A stretch of DNA of 64,000 bases from Paraburkholderia oxyphila NBRC 105797 (GCF_000685075.1 NZ_BAYD01000031.1:1-64000); one strand, 5' to 3'; positions 54,834 through 64,000 are shown, numbered from the stretch's first letter. The notes: generated by a model from the letters alone, not told the origin. Translations and numbers: made by a program.

Positions 54834-54914
54834 GCGCGAGCGCGCCGGCGAGGGGGCGCCGCTGCTTCAATGATGTCTCGTGCGTGATAATCGCGAGGCA
54901 CCGACCGAACGGAG

Positions 54915-55466
54915 ATGAAACTGAAACGCGCAAACTATTACCTTGTCGTTCTGGCCGCCGCGGCCTGTGCGGCGCTACTCAGCGCTTGCGACCAGCGGAA
55001 AGTCGCTGACGCCGTGAATGCGGTCAAACCGGATTCGATGGCGTTCGGCGGGCTGAAAATCGGCGTCTCGACGGTCGAGGACGTGCGGCGTCAGGCCGGC
55101 AAGCCCGAGATGGTGTGGGAGGACGACGACGGCGCGCAGCGCCTCGAATACCCGCGCGGGCCGAACGGCTTGACGACATGGATGCTCGACTTCGACGCGG
55201 ACGGCAAGCTGGTTGCGATGACCCAGGCGCTGACGGCGCAGAATATTGCGCAAGTGGTGCCGGGCATGCCGCAGGACGAGGTGCGCCGCCTGCTCGGCAA
55301 GCCGGCGACGGTCGCGAAGTACGCGCTGAGCCACGAGGAAGTATGGAGCTGGCACTGGGCCGAAGGCGGCGTGGCCGGCGACGGCATGTTCAACGCCCAT
55401 TTTTCGCCGGATGGGCTCGTGGTCCGCACTTCGCGCTCGGACGCACCCGGGCACGAGCAGCATTGA
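54915..55466 (+). CDS. BamE/OmlA-like lipoprotein, paralogue of the gene at 29786
   Basis: The 183-residue product has lipidated Cys25 (LLSAC) and the same two-half pattern: GVSTVEDVRRQAGKPEMVWE ... RLEYPRGPNGLTTWMLDF and QDEVRRLLGKPATVAKYALS ... VWSWHWAEGG. Similarity to the gene at 29786 is high along the whole length. It should be an outer-membrane lipoprotein of unknown detailed role. A GGAG site lies before the ATG. Confidence 0.82.
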   Translation: MKLKRANYYLVVLAAAACAALLSACDQRKVADAVNAVKPDSMAFGGLKIGVSTVEDVRRQAGKPEMVWEDDDGAQRLEYPRGPNGLTTWMLDFDADGKLVAMTQALTAQNIAQVVPGMPQDEVRRLLGKPATVAKYALSHEEVWSWHWAEGGVAGDGMFNAHFSPDGLVVRTSRSDAPGHEQH

Positions 55467-55509
55467 CGAGGCGTCCGTTGCAGGCCCCGCGCGGGCAAGG
55501 AGGGTGGAG

Positions 55510-55761
55510 ATGAAGCGTATCGCGCTATTGTGGAATGTCGTGAAGGGCGATCTGCGCGTGCTGTGGTTCGCGCTGCGTCAGCCCGGCCGGCCGGGGTGGT
55601 TGATGCCCGCGACGGCGCTCGTCGTGCTCTATGCGCTCGCGCCGTTCAATATCGCGCTGCCGTTGGTGGGCGTGGTCGACGACGGCATTCTCGTGCCGCT
55701 GGTGTTGCATTTGCTGGTGCGCTGCTTGCCGATGGATTTGAGGCGGGCAGGGCGGGTTTGA
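55510..55761 (+). CDS. YkvA (DUF1232) family membrane protein
   Basis: The 83-residue product matches DUF1232: a helix ALRQPGRPGWLMPATALVVL, then YALAPFNIALPLVGVVDDGI, the typical Y-x-x-x-P-x-D/N pattern before a second helix. Function unknown. It follows the lipoprotein gene by 43 bases on the same strand; GGTGGAG precedes the ATG. Confidence 0.7.
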   Translation: MKRIALLWNVVKGDLRVLWFALRQPGRPGWLMPATALVVLYALAPFNIALPLVGVVDDGILVPLVLHLLVRCLPMDLRRAGRV

Positions 55762-55790
55762 TCGCGCGAGGCGCGGCGGCCGGTGTAGGC

Positions 55791-55822
55791 AAAAAAAGCG
55801 GCTGAGGAACTGCTTCAGCCGC
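55791..55822 (-). terminator. intrinsic terminator of the mdt operon
   Basis: Read on the minus strand, GCGGCTGA and TCAGCCGC form an 8-base-pair stem followed by seven T residues. It lies 24 bases after the mdtC stop and is a textbook intrinsic terminator. Confidence 0.9.
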
Positions 55823-55845
55823 CACACTAGCGTTGCACCCGATCG

Positions 55846-58800
55846 TTACTCCAGCACCCGCGGCGGCGGCGCCGCGCGCCCGCGCTTCTCATCCCACCAC
55901 ACGCGCAGGCGGTCCATATACAGATACACCACCGGCGTCGTATAGAGCGTGAGCGCCTGGCTCACGATCAGCCCGCCCACGATCGAGATGCCGAGCGGCG
56001 CGCGTAGCTCCGCGCCTTCGCCGCGCCCGAACGCGAGCGGCAGCGCGCCCAGCAGCGCGGCACAGGTCGTCATCATGATCGGCCGAAAGCGCAGCAAGCA
56101 CGCCTGATAGATCGCATCGCGCGAGTTCAGCCCCTGGCGCGACGCGTCGATCGCGAAGTCCACCATCATGATCGCGTTCTTCTTCACGATGCCGATCAGC
56201 AGGATCACGCCGATCAGCGCGATGATGCTGAACTCGGTCTTGAAGAGCAGCAGCGCGAGCAGCGCGCCCACGCCCGCCGAAGGCAGCGTCGAGAGAATCG
56301 TGAGCGGGTGGATGTAGCTCTCGTAGAGGATGCCGAGCACGATATACACGGCCGCGAGCGCCGCGAGAATCAGCAGCGGCTGGTTGTCGAGCGATTGCTG
56401 GAACGCCTGCGCGGTGCCCTGGAAGCTGCCGTGGATGGTCTGCGGCATGCCGATCTCGGCCATCGTGTCGTAGATGGCCTCGGTGGCGTCCGAGAGCGAC
56501 TTGCCCGGCGGCAGGTTGAACGAGATCGTCGAGGCCACGAACTGGCTCTGGTGGTTCACCGAGAGCGGCGTCGTGCCCGGCCCGAACGAGGCGATCGCCG
56601 AGAGCGGGATCATCGTTTCCTGCGCCGTGGAGACCGCCGCGCCCGAGGACGCGCTCGACTTGCCGCTCGCCGCGATCGAATTGATCGCGAGATTGCGCGC
56701 GGAGTCGGCGGCGATGGCCGCGGCGCTCGAGGCCGACGTTGCGCCCGTGCCGCCGGTCGAGGCGCTGGACGTGGAAGGCCCGGTGACCGTGCCCGCGGTC
56801 GCGTTGGTGCTCTGTGCGCCGCTTGCCGTGCCGCCCGACGTGCTCACCCAGATCTGGTCGAGCATCTCCGGGCTTTGCCAGTACTGCGGCGCGACTTCCA
56901 TCACCACGTGGTACTGGTTCAGCGGGTTGTAGATGGTCGAGACCTGGCGCTGGCCGAACGCGTCGTAGAGTGTGTTGTCGATCTGCGAAGGCGTGATGTT
57001 CAGGCGTGCCGCGCTCGCGCGGTCGATCGTGATCATCGATTCGAGGCCGCCTTGCTGCTGGTCCGAGTTCACGTCGGCGAGCTCGGGGCGCGCTTGCAGC
57101 GCCTCGGTGAGCTTCGGCCCCCACTTGTAGAGGTCGGCGGTATTGTCGGCGAGCAGCGTGAACTGATACTGCGCGTTCGACTGCCGCCCGCCCACGCGGA
57201 TGTCCTGCACGGCCTGCAGGAAGGTGCGCGCGCCCGCCACGTGCGAAAGCGGCCCGCGCAGTTGCGCGATCACCTCGTCGGCGGAAAGCTTGCGCTCGCT
57301 CTTGGGCTTGAGCGAGACGAACATGAAGCCCGAGTTGGTCGCGTGCCCACCCGTGAAGCCCACCACCTGATCGACGGCCGGATTCTCGCCAACGATCTTC
57401 ATCATCTCGGCGAACTTCACCTTCATCGCCTGGAACGAGGTGGACTGGTCGGCCTGAATGCCGCCCACGAGCCGCCCCGTATCCTGCTGCGGAAAGAAGC
57501 CCTTGGGGATGACCACGTAAAGCACGACGTTCAGCGCGATGGTGGCGACGAGTGTCAGCATGATCAGGCGTGGATGCTCGAGCGCCCAGCCGAGCGTGTG
57601 CTCGTAGCCGCGATGCAGGTGCGTGAAGCCGCGCTCGAGCCACTGGCCGAAGCGGCCTTCCTTTTTCTTCTCCTGCGGTTGCTCGAGCAGGCGCGAGCAC
57701 ATCATCGGCGTGAGCGTGAGCGAGACCACGAGCGACACGGCGATCGCGAGCGAGAGCGTGAGCGCGAACTCGCGAAACAGGCGCCCGACGATGCCGCCCA
57801 TCAGCAAAATGGGCAGGAACACGGCCACCAGCGAGACGCTGATCGAGAGCACCGTGAAGCCCACCTCGCGCGCGCCGAGCAGCGCGGCCTTCATGCGCGG
57901 CACGCCGTTCTCGATGTGCCGCGAGATGTTCTCGAGCACGACGATGGCGTCGTCCACCACGAAGCCTGTCGCGATGGTGAGCGCCATCAGCGAGAGGTTG
58001 TCGAGCGAGAAGCCCATCAGGTACATGGCCGCGAAGGTGCCGATGATCGAGATCGGCACCGCCACGCTCGGGATCAGCGTCGCGCGCCAGTTGCGCAGGA
58101 ACAGGAACACCACCATCACGACGAGCGCCACGGCGATCATGAGCGTGTGCTCGGTGTCCTTGAGCGAGGCGCGGATCGTGACCGAGCGGTCCGAGGCGGG
58201 GATCACGTCGACGTTGGCGGGCAGCGAGGCCTTCAGTTGCGGCAGCATCGCGATCACGCGGTCGACCGTCTCGATGATGTTCGCGCCGGGCTGGCGGTAG
58301 ATGATCACGAGCACCGAGTGCTTGCCGTTGGTGAGGCCCAGGTTGCGCAGGTCTTCGACCGAATCGACGACTTCGCTCACGTCGGAGAGCTTCACGCCCG
58401 CGCCGTTGCGATAGGCGATGATGAGGTCCTTGTACTGGCTCGCCTTGCTCGCCTGGTCGTTGGTATAGAGCTGGAAGCGCTGCGGGCCGAACTCGATGTC
58501 GCCCTTGGGGCTGTTCGCGTTCGCCGAGGCGAGCGCCGCGCGCACGTCTTCGAGGCCAATGCCGTAGTGAAACAGCGCGTGCGGCTCCAGTTCCACGCGC
58601 ACTGCCGGGTTGGCCGAGCCGTTCACGTCGACTTCGCCCACGCCGTCCACCTGCGAGAGCGACTGCTGCAGCACCGTGGCCGCCGAGTCGTAGAGCTGGC
58701 CCGCGCTGAGCGTGGGCGAGGTGAGCGCGAGGATCAGGATCGGCGCGTCGGCGGGATTGACCTTGTGGTAGGTCGGGTTCTGCCTGAGGCTCGTCGGCAG

Positions 58801-59154
58801 GTCGGCGCGCGCGGCGTTGATGGCGGCCTGCACGTCGCGCGCGGCCCCGTCGATGTCGCGGTTCAGGCCGAACTGCAGCGTGATGCGCGTGCTGCCCACC
58901 GAGCTTTGCGAGGTCATCTCGGTGACGTCGGCGATCGAGCCCAGGTGCCGCTCCAGCGGGCTCGCCACGCTGGTGGCCACGGTTTCGGGGCTCGCGCCGG
59001 GCAGCGTCGCCTGCACGGAGATGGTGGGGAAGTCCACTTGCGGCAGCGGCGCGACGGGCAGCTTCGCGAATGCGAAGAGGCCCGCGAGCGCGATGCCGAT
59101 CGCGAGCAGCGTGGTGGCGACGGGGCGGTTGATGAACGGGCGCGAGAGATTCAT
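55846..59154 (-). CDS. mdtC: RND multidrug transporter subunit MdtC/MuxC
   Basis: The 1102-residue RND pump has 12 predicted membrane helices: opening FINRPVATTLLAIGIALAGL, the proton-relay segment FVVDDAIVVLENI, and a C-terminal TTPVVYLYMDRLRVW. A Ser/Thr/Ala/Gly-rich insert of about 76 residues (residues about 769-845) sits in a periplasmic loop. The usual family length is about 1025-1060, so this explains the extra size. It forms a heteromultimer with MdtB. It lies four bases after mdtB. Confidence 0.95.
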   Translation of the reverse strand: MNLSRPFINRPVATTLLAIGIALAGLFAFAKLPVAPLPQVDFPTISVQATLPGASPETVATSVASPLERHLGSIADVTEMTSQSSVGSTRITLQFGLNRDIDGAARDVQAAINAARADLPTSLRQNPTYHKVNPADAPILILALTSPTLSAGQLYDSAATVLQQSLSQVDGVGEVDVNGSANPAVRVELEPHALFHYGIGLEDVRAALASANANSPKGDIEFGPQRFQLYTNDQASKASQYKDLIIAYRNGAGVKLSDVSEVVDSVEDLRNLGLTNGKHSVLVIIYRQPGANIIETVDRVIAMLPQLKASLPANVDVIPASDRSVTIRASLKDTEHTLMIAVALVVMVVFLFLRNWRATLIPSVAVPISIIGTFAAMYLMGFSLDNLSLMALTIATGFVVDDAIVVLENISRHIENGVPRMKAALLGAREVGFTVLSISVSLVAVFLPILLMGGIVGRLFREFALTLSLAIAVSLVVSLTLTPMMCSRLLEQPQEKKKEGRFGQWLERGFTHLHRGYEHTLGWALEHPRLIMLTLVATIALNVVLYVVIPKGFFPQQDTGRLVGGIQADQSTSFQAMKVKFAEMMKIVGENPAVDQVVGFTGGHATNSGFMFVSLKPKSERKLSADEVIAQLRGPLSHVAGARTFLQAVQDIRVGGRQSNAQYQFTLLADNTADLYKWGPKLTEALQARPELADVNSDQQQGGLESMITIDRASAARLNITPSQIDNTLYDAFGQRQVSTIYNPLNQYHVVMEVAPQYWQSPEMLDQIWVSTSGGTASGAQSTNATAGTVTGPSTSSASTGGTGATSASSAAAIAADSARNLAINSIAASGKSSASSGAAVSTAQETMIPLSAIASFGPGTTPLSVNHQSQFVASTISFNLPPGKSLSDATEAIYDTMAEIGMPQTIHGSFQGTAQAFQQSLDNQPLLILAALAAVYIVLGILYESYIHPLTILSTLPSAGVGALLALLLFKTEFSIIALIGVILLIGIVKKNAIMMVDFAIDASRQGLNSRDAIYQACLLRFRPIMMTTCAALLGALPLAFGRGEGAELRAPLGISIVGGLIVSQALTLYTTPVVYLYMDRLRVWWDEKRGRAAPPPRVLE

Positions 59155-59158
59155 CGCG

Positions 59159-62100
59159 TCAGTGCTCCGTCGACGAAGGCGCAGGCGAGGGCGAGCCGCC
59201 GCCGAAGCGCTGGCGCATGCGGCCGGCGATGCGGTCGAACGCCAGGTAGATCACGGGCGTGGTGAAGAGCGTGAGCGCCTGGCTCACGATCAGGCCGCCC
59301 GCAATCGCGATGCCAAGTGGCCGCCGCAGCTCCGAGCCCGCGCCGGTGCCCAGCATCAGCGGCAGCGCGCCCAGCAGCGCGGCCATCGTCGTCATCATGA
59401 TCGGGCGGAAACGCAGCAGGCACGCCTGATAGATCGCCTCGCGCGGCGCCTTGCCTTCGTTGCGCTCGGCGTCGAGCGCGAAGTCGATCATCATGATCGC
59501 GTTCTTCTTCACGATGCCGATCAGCAGCACGATGCCGATGATGCCGATGATGTCGAGGTCGTGCCCGGTCATGATCAGCGCGAGCAGCGCGCCGATCCCC
59601 GCGGACGGCAGCGTCGAGAGAATCGTGATCGGATGCACGAAGCTCTCGTAGAGCACGCCCAGCACGATATACATCGTCACGATGGCCGCGAGGATCAGGA
59701 ACAGCTCGTTGGCGAGCGACGCCTGGAACGCGAGTGCCGCGCCCTGGAAGCGTGTCTGGAACGACCCCGGCAGGCCGACGTCTTTCTCGGCCTGCTCGAT
59801 CGCGTTGACCGCCGCGCCCAGCGAAGCGCCAGGCGCGAGGTTGAACGAGATGGTCGTGGCCGGGAACTGCGAGAGATGCGTGACGAGCAGCGGCGCGGGA
59901 CGCTCGTGGAACTTGGCGATGGCCGAGAGCGGCACCTGGCCCGTGGTCGAGGTCGAGGAGGGCAGGTAGATCCCGTTCAGCGAATCCGTGTAGTGCTGCA
60001 TCACCGGATCGGCTTCGAGAATCACGCGGTACTGGTTCGACTGCGTGAAGATCGTCGAGATGATGCGCTGCCCGAACGCGTCGTAGAGCGCGTTATCCAC
60101 GGTCGCCGGCGTGATGCCATAGCGCGCGGCGCTCGCGCGGTCGATCTCGATATACACCGACTGGCCCTGGTCCTGCAGGTCGGTCGCGACATCGGCGAGC
60201 TCGGGAATCTGCTCGAGACGGTGCACGAGCTTGGGCACCCAGGTCGTGAAGTCCTGGATATTGGGCGTCGTGAGCATGAACTGGTATTGCGTCGGGCTCA
60301 CGGTCGAGTCGATCGTCAGGTCCTGCACCGGCTGCATATAGAGCTTCGCGCCCGAGATATGCGAGACCGAGTGCTGCAAGTCGCGGATGATCTGGCTCGC
60401 CGTCTCGCTGCGGTCGTCGCGCGGCTTCAGGTTGATGAGCATGCGGCCGCTGTTGAGCGTGATGTTGGTGCCATCCACGCCGATGAACGAGGTGAGGCTA
60501 TCGACGTTCTCGTTCTTGAGAATCTCGGTGGCGAGCGCCTGCTGGCGCTCGGCCATCGACGCGTACGAGACCGATTGTGGCGCCTGCGTGATTGCCTGGA
60601 TCACGCCGGTGTCCTGCACGGGGAAGAAGCCCTTGGGCACGATCACGTAGAGCACGCCGGTGAGCACGAAGGTGATGGCGAACACGATCATCGTGAGACG
60701 CTGGCGCGCGAGGACCCATTCGAGCGCGACGCCGTAACGGCCGATGATGTAGTCGAAGAAACCATGCACGCGCGCCTCGAACCGGTGGCTCTCGGGCGGC
60801 GGCGTATGGCGCAGCATCTTCGCGCACATCATCGGCACTAGCGTGAGCGAGACCACGGCCGAGATCACGATGGTCACGGCAAGCGTGATCGCGAACTCGT
60901 GAAAGAGCCGGCCCACCACGTCGCCCATGAAGAGCAGCGGAATCAGCACCGCGATCAGCGAAACCGTGAGCGAGATGATCGTGAAGCCGATCTGTTTCGA
61001 GCCCTTGAGCGCGGCTTCGAGCGGCGTTTCGCCGTCCTCGACGTAGCGCGCGATGTTCTCGATCATGACGATGGCGTCGTCCACCACGAAGCCGGTCGCG
61101 ATCGTGAGCGCCATCAGCGAGAGGTTGTCGAGCGAGAAGCCGCAAAGGTACATGACCGCGAGCGTGCCGATCAGCGAGAGCGGCACCGAAAGGCTCGGAA
61201 TGATGGTGGCGTAGATGTTGGCGAGGAACAGGTACATCACCAGCACCACCAGCACGACCGACATCAGCAGCTCGAATTGCACGTCGCGCACCGAGGCGCG
61301 GATCGTGGTGGTGCGGTCGGTGACGATCTGCACGTCGAGCGAGGCGGGCAGCGCTTCCTGCAATTGCGGCAGCAGCGCCTTGACGCTGTCCACCACCTGG
61401 ATCACGTTCGCGCCGGGCTGGCGCTGCACGTTCAGGATGATCGCAGGCGTGTTGTTGACCCACGCGCCGAGCTTGGTGTTCTCGGCGCCCTGCACGATGT
61501 TCGCCACGTCCGTGAGCATGACCGGGCGGCCGTTGCGGTAGGCGATCACGGCGTCCTTGTAGGCGTCGGCGTCGGTGAGCTGATCGTTCGCGTTGATCGT
61601 GTAGGCGCGCGTCGGGCCGTCGAAGTTGCCCTTCGGCGTGTTGACGTTCAGGTTCGAGATGGTCGTGCGCAAGTCGTCGAGATTCAGGCCGTAGGCCGCG
61701 AGCGCGCGCGGGTTCGCCTGGATGCGCACGGCGGGGCGCTGGCCGCCCGTGAGGCTCACGAGGCCCACGCCCGCGACCTGCGAGATCTTCTGTGCGAGAC
61801 GCGTGTCGGCAAGGTCCTGGACCTGGGTGAGCGGCAGCGTCTTCGAGGTGATCGCGAGCGTGAGGATCGGCGCGTCAGCAGGGTTGACCTTCGCGTAGAT
61901 CGGCGGCGCGGGCAGGTCGGAAGGCAGCAGGTTGCCGGCCGCGTTGATGGCCGCCTGCACTTCCTGCTCGGCCACGTCGAGCGACAGATCGAGGCTGAAC
62001 TGCAGCGTGATGACCGAGGCGCCCGCCGAGCTTTGCGACGACATCTGGTTAAGCGACGGCATCTGCCCGAACTGGCGCTCGAGCGGCGCCGTGACCGAGG

Positions 62101-62281
62101 ACGTCATCACGTCCGGGCTCGCGCCCGGATAGAAGGTCTGCACCTGGATGGTCGGGTAATCGACTTCGGGCAGCGCGGACAGCGGCAGGAAACGCAGCGC
62201 GACGAGGCCGACCAGCATGATCGCCGCCATGAGCAGCGCCGTGCCGACCGGACGCAGAATAAAGACGCGGGAGGGATTCAT
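59159..62281 (-). CDS. mdtB: RND multidrug transporter subunit MdtB/MuxB
   Basis: The 1040-residue pump protein is co-operonic with mdtA and mdtC. It has typical RND features: FILRPVGTALLMAAIMLVGL, FVVDDAIVMIENIARYVEDG, a periplasmic docking region and TLFTTPVIYLAFDRIA near the end. It pairs with MdtC and the membrane fusion protein to form the pump; an outer-membrane factor is not encoded nearby. Confidence 0.96.
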   Translation of the reverse strand: MNPSRVFILRPVGTALLMAAIMLVGLVALRFLPLSALPEVDYPTIQVQTFYPGASPDVMTSSVTAPLERQFGQMPSLNQMSSQSSAGASVITLQFSLDLSLDVAEQEVQAAINAAGNLLPSDLPAPPIYAKVNPADAPILTLAITSKTLPLTQVQDLADTRLAQKISQVAGVGLVSLTGGQRPAVRIQANPRALAAYGLNLDDLRTTISNLNVNTPKGNFDGPTRAYTINANDQLTDADAYKDAVIAYRNGRPVMLTDVANIVQGAENTKLGAWVNNTPAIILNVQRQPGANVIQVVDSVKALLPQLQEALPASLDVQIVTDRTTTIRASVRDVQFELLMSVVLVVLVMYLFLANIYATIIPSLSVPLSLIGTLAVMYLCGFSLDNLSLMALTIATGFVVDDAIVMIENIARYVEDGETPLEAALKGSKQIGFTIISLTVSLIAVLIPLLFMGDVVGRLFHEFAITLAVTIVISAVVSLTLVPMMCAKMLRHTPPPESHRFEARVHGFFDYIIGRYGVALEWVLARQRLTMIVFAITFVLTGVLYVIVPKGFFPVQDTGVIQAITQAPQSVSYASMAERQQALATEILKNENVDSLTSFIGVDGTNITLNSGRMLINLKPRDDRSETASQIIRDLQHSVSHISGAKLYMQPVQDLTIDSTVSPTQYQFMLTTPNIQDFTTWVPKLVHRLEQIPELADVATDLQDQGQSVYIEIDRASAARYGITPATVDNALYDAFGQRIISTIFTQSNQYRVILEADPVMQHYTDSLNGIYLPSSTSTTGQVPLSAIAKFHERPAPLLVTHLSQFPATTISFNLAPGASLGAAVNAIEQAEKDVGLPGSFQTRFQGAALAFQASLANELFLILAAIVTMYIVLGVLYESFVHPITILSTLPSAGIGALLALIMTGHDLDIIGIIGIVLLIGIVKKNAIMMIDFALDAERNEGKAPREAIYQACLLRFRPIMMTTMAALLGALPLMLGTGAGSELRRPLGIAIAGGLIVSQALTLFTTPVIYLAFDRIAGRMRQRFGGGSPSPAPSSTEH

Positions 62282-62286
62282 GCGGC

Positions 62287-63657
62287 TTACTGGCTCTGAG
62301 CCTCAGAGGCCTTGCGGTGATGGCCGTGGTGCGCCGAGGCGCCCGATGCCGCGCCGGCCCAGGATGCCCCCTTTGCACCGGACGCATGTTTGGGCCGCTC
62401 GGCGGGAATCGTGATCTTCGAGCCTTCGCGCAGGCGGTCCGAGCCGTCGGTCACGACGCGCTCGCCCACGGCGAGGCCCGAGGCGATGCTGGTGCGCTCG
62501 GCGTCGACCGGGCCCACCTTCACGAGCTGCACGGTCACGGTGTTGTCGGGCTTGATCACATAGACATACGAGCCTTGCGAGCCGTTGAGCACGGCCGAGG
62601 TGGGCACGATCACCGCATCGTGGATCGTGTCGACGAGCAGGCGCGCATTGACGAACTGGTTCGGGAACAGCGACTGGTCGTCGTTGGCGAAGCTCGCGCG
62701 CAGCTTCACGGTGCCGGTCGTGGTGTCGATCTGGTTGTCGATGGTCTGCAGGACGCCGCTTTCGAGCAGCGTGGTGTTGCTGCGGTCGTAGGCCGAGACC
62801 GACATTTTCGTGCCCGTGCGCAACGGCTTCATGATGCTCGGCAGATTGTCTTCGGAGGTCGTGAAGATCACGCTGATCGGCTGCAGCTGCGTAAGCACGA
62901 CGATGCCGTTGGTGTCGCCGGGCGTGACGTAGTTGCCGGCATCGACCTGACGCAGGCCCACGCGCCCCGACACCGGCGCCGTGATGCGCGCATAGGTGAG
63001 GTCGAGCTTGTAGGTGTCGATGTTGGCCTGATCCGACTTGACGGTGCCCTCGTACTGCTTGACGAGCGAGGCCTGCGTGTCCACCTGCTGGCTCGCGATC
63101 GAGTCTTGCGCGAGCAGCGTCTGGTAGCGCTTGAGGTCGAGGCGGGCGGTGGCGAGCAGCGCCTGATCGCGCGCGAGCTGGCCTTCGGCGTTGGCGAGCG
63201 AGATCTGATAGGGGCGCGGGTCGATCTGCGCGAGCACGTCGCCCTTCTTCACCATCTGGCCTTCCTCGAAGTTCACGCTCTGCAGCGTGCCGGAAAGTTG
63301 CGTGCGCACCGTGACGTCGGCGAGCGGCGTGACCGTGCCGAGCGCCGTGATGACGATGGGCATGTCGCCGGACCTGGCGGTCGCCACGCTGACCGGCTGC
63401 GGCATGTTCGCCATCGCGCCGGGGCCGCCATGGCGCATGCGGCCGCCGCTCGCGGCGGCGGGGCTGGCAGCACCGCTGGGGTCCTTGCTCCAGGGCTGCC
63501 AGCGCAGCAGCACGAAGGCGGCGACGATCAGCACGATGGCGAGCGCGATCAGCTTGCCGCGGCCCTTGCGTGGCGCCGGGCCGCCCGAAGGGGCGGGGGC
63601 AGACGCGGGCGGTGTATTTCGACGAAGGGAATCCGGGCGCTTTTCTTCTTTATCCAT
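62287..63657 (-). CDS. mdtA: RND membrane fusion protein MdtA/MuxA
   Basis: The 456-residue product has an N-terminal anchor helix (KLIALAIVLIVAAFVLLRW, residues 34-52), then the lipoyl/coiled-coil/beta-barrel pattern of RND adaptors: NFEEGQMVKKGDVLAQIDPR, YARITAPVSGRVGLRQVDAG and GLAVGERVVTDGSDRL. The C-terminus is His-rich (AHHGHHRKASE). It is the first gene of the operon; no good ribosome site is seen before the ATG at 63657. Confidence 0.95.
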   Translation of the reverse strand: MDKEEKRPDSLRRNTPPASAPAPSGGPAPRKGRGKLIALAIVLIVAAFVLLRWQPWSKDPSGAASPAAASGGRMRHGGPGAMANMPQPVSVATARSGDMPIVITALGTVTPLADVTVRTQLSGTLQSVNFEEGQMVKKGDVLAQIDPRPYQISLANAEGQLARDQALLATARLDLKRYQTLLAQDSIASQQVDTQASLVKQYEGTVKSDQANIDTYKLDLTYARITAPVSGRVGLRQVDAGNYVTPGDTNGIVVLTQLQPISVIFTTSEDNLPSIMKPLRTGTKMSVSAYDRSNTTLLESGVLQTIDNQIDTTTGTVKLRASFANDDQSLFPNQFVNARLLVDTIHDAVIVPTSAVLNGSQGSYVYVIKPDNTVTVQLVKVGPVDAERTSIASGLAVGERVVTDGSDRLREGSKITIPAERPKHASGAKGASWAGAASGASAHHGHHRKASEAQSQ

Positions 63658-64000
63658 CGGTCAGGTCGGTAACAAAATCGGTGACGTGCTTGTCGGTTGA
63701 GCGGATTGGTCGGGTGCGCGAGCGGTCGGCCGGGGGGCGGCGTGTGCCGCCTCCCTTAGCCACATCCGCTCACGTATGACGCGATGCTACGCGAGACGCG
63801 CGAAAGGTTGATGTCAGGTGCCTGTTGGGCGCCTGTTGGGCGCCGGTTGGCGGGCCGTCCGCGGCCATTGACACCTGACGGGACGGGCGACCAGCGCGGG
63901 CTACCGGACAGAGGTTGCCGGCGCGTCGCCGCGCCGATGCCTTGCACGCCGCGCGCGCTCACCGCGCAAAGGCGCCTGCCGCGGCCGGCGCAAGGCTAAC
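63658..64000. other. upstream region of the mdt operon
   Basis: No gene is visible from the mdtA start to the end of the window. The repeat at 63813-63879 is the only notable feature. The mdt promoter should be here. Confidence 0.4.
63813..63879. repeat. short repeats upstream of mdtA
   Basis: Three 11-base units GCCTGTTGGGC, GCCTGTTGGGC and GCCGGTTGGCG lie in tandem at 63820, 63831 and 63842. They are framed by the inverted repeat GTCAGGTG (63813-63820) and CACCTGAC (63872-63879). This lies about 155-220 bases before the mdtA ATG and may be a regulator site or a replication-slippage product. Confidence 0.5.

Noticed and set aside
56308..59265. A 985-residue plus-strand frame opposite mdtC
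   Set aside because: It is antisense to the RND gene, with repetitive Arg/Glu/His content and no motifs.

Overview
The window is GC-rich chromosomal DNA of a Burkholderia-type betaproteobacterium; Paraburkholderia, Burkholderia or a close relative is the best guess. The evidence is the combination of hopanoid side-chain genes (hpnIJKL), a complete arginine succinyltransferase operon with two-subunit AruF/AruG, hutH next to hutC, glgC-glgA, an MdtABC/MuxABC-type RND pump, and the codon and base composition. I saw no rRNA, tRNA, CRISPR array or intact insertion sequence.

Region by region: (1) 1-2.6 kb is an accessory, partly decayed stretch with a Sel1-repeat lipoprotein, a tiny membrane protein, a truncated frame and a two-repeat zinc-ribbon remnant. 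(2) 2.6-7.0 kb carries an NAD-dependent epimerase facing a LysR regulator, then hutH-hutC behind a promoter with two HutC-like operators; the rest of the hut pathway is not here. (3) 7.0-16.7 kb holds a nested inverted-repeat element, an orphan XRE-like protein, a LysR/aminotransferase divergent pair, an AraC regulator, a DUF3857/transglutaminase-like protein, an amino-acid-type binding protein coupled to a small acidic protein, and pdxY. (4) 16.9-24 kb has glgC-glgA, a lipoprotein alpha/beta hydrolase, a VirK/YbjX protein in AT-richer DNA and a luciferase-like monooxygenase. (5) 24.7-31.5 kb is the hopanoid block hpnI-hpnJ-hpnK-hpnL, with three of the genes joined by ATGA overlaps, followed by a BamE-like lipoprotein and a patatin phospholipase. 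(6) 31.6-32.3 kb is a MazE/PemK-type toxin-antitoxin pair. (7) 32.6-44.6 kb is an arginine module: two permeases and an ATPase, the ArgR-type regulator, astC-aruF-aruG-astD-astB-astE, then the periplasmic binding protein and a strong terminator. (8) 44.9-51.6 kb groups four signalling proteins: two EAL-HDOD proteins, one HDOD-GAF-like protein and one PAS-GGDEF-EAL protein. (9) 51.8-55.8 kb holds a periplasmic PrxQ/BCP-like peroxiredoxin, small membrane proteins, a glycosyltransferase-methyltransferase fusion and a second BamE-like lipoprotein. (10) 55.8-63.7 kb is a minus-strand mdtA-mdtB-mdtC operon ending in a clear intrinsic terminator.

How the genes work together: the transporter, ArgR and ast genes import arginine and convert it to glutamate plus succinate, with ammonia and CO2 released. 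HutH/HutC starts and controls histidine breakdown. HpnI, HpnK and HpnJ modify the hopanoid side chain, and HpnL is the likely membrane export partner. The four HDOD/EAL/GGDEF genes look like a local c-di-GMP-related regulatory node. No single locus is clearly a new system. The best leads are that signalling cluster, the hopanoid block with its unusual intergenic hairpins, the paired BamE-like lipoproteins, the GT-methyltransferase fusion, and the inverted-repeat element next to the orphan XRE-like gene.
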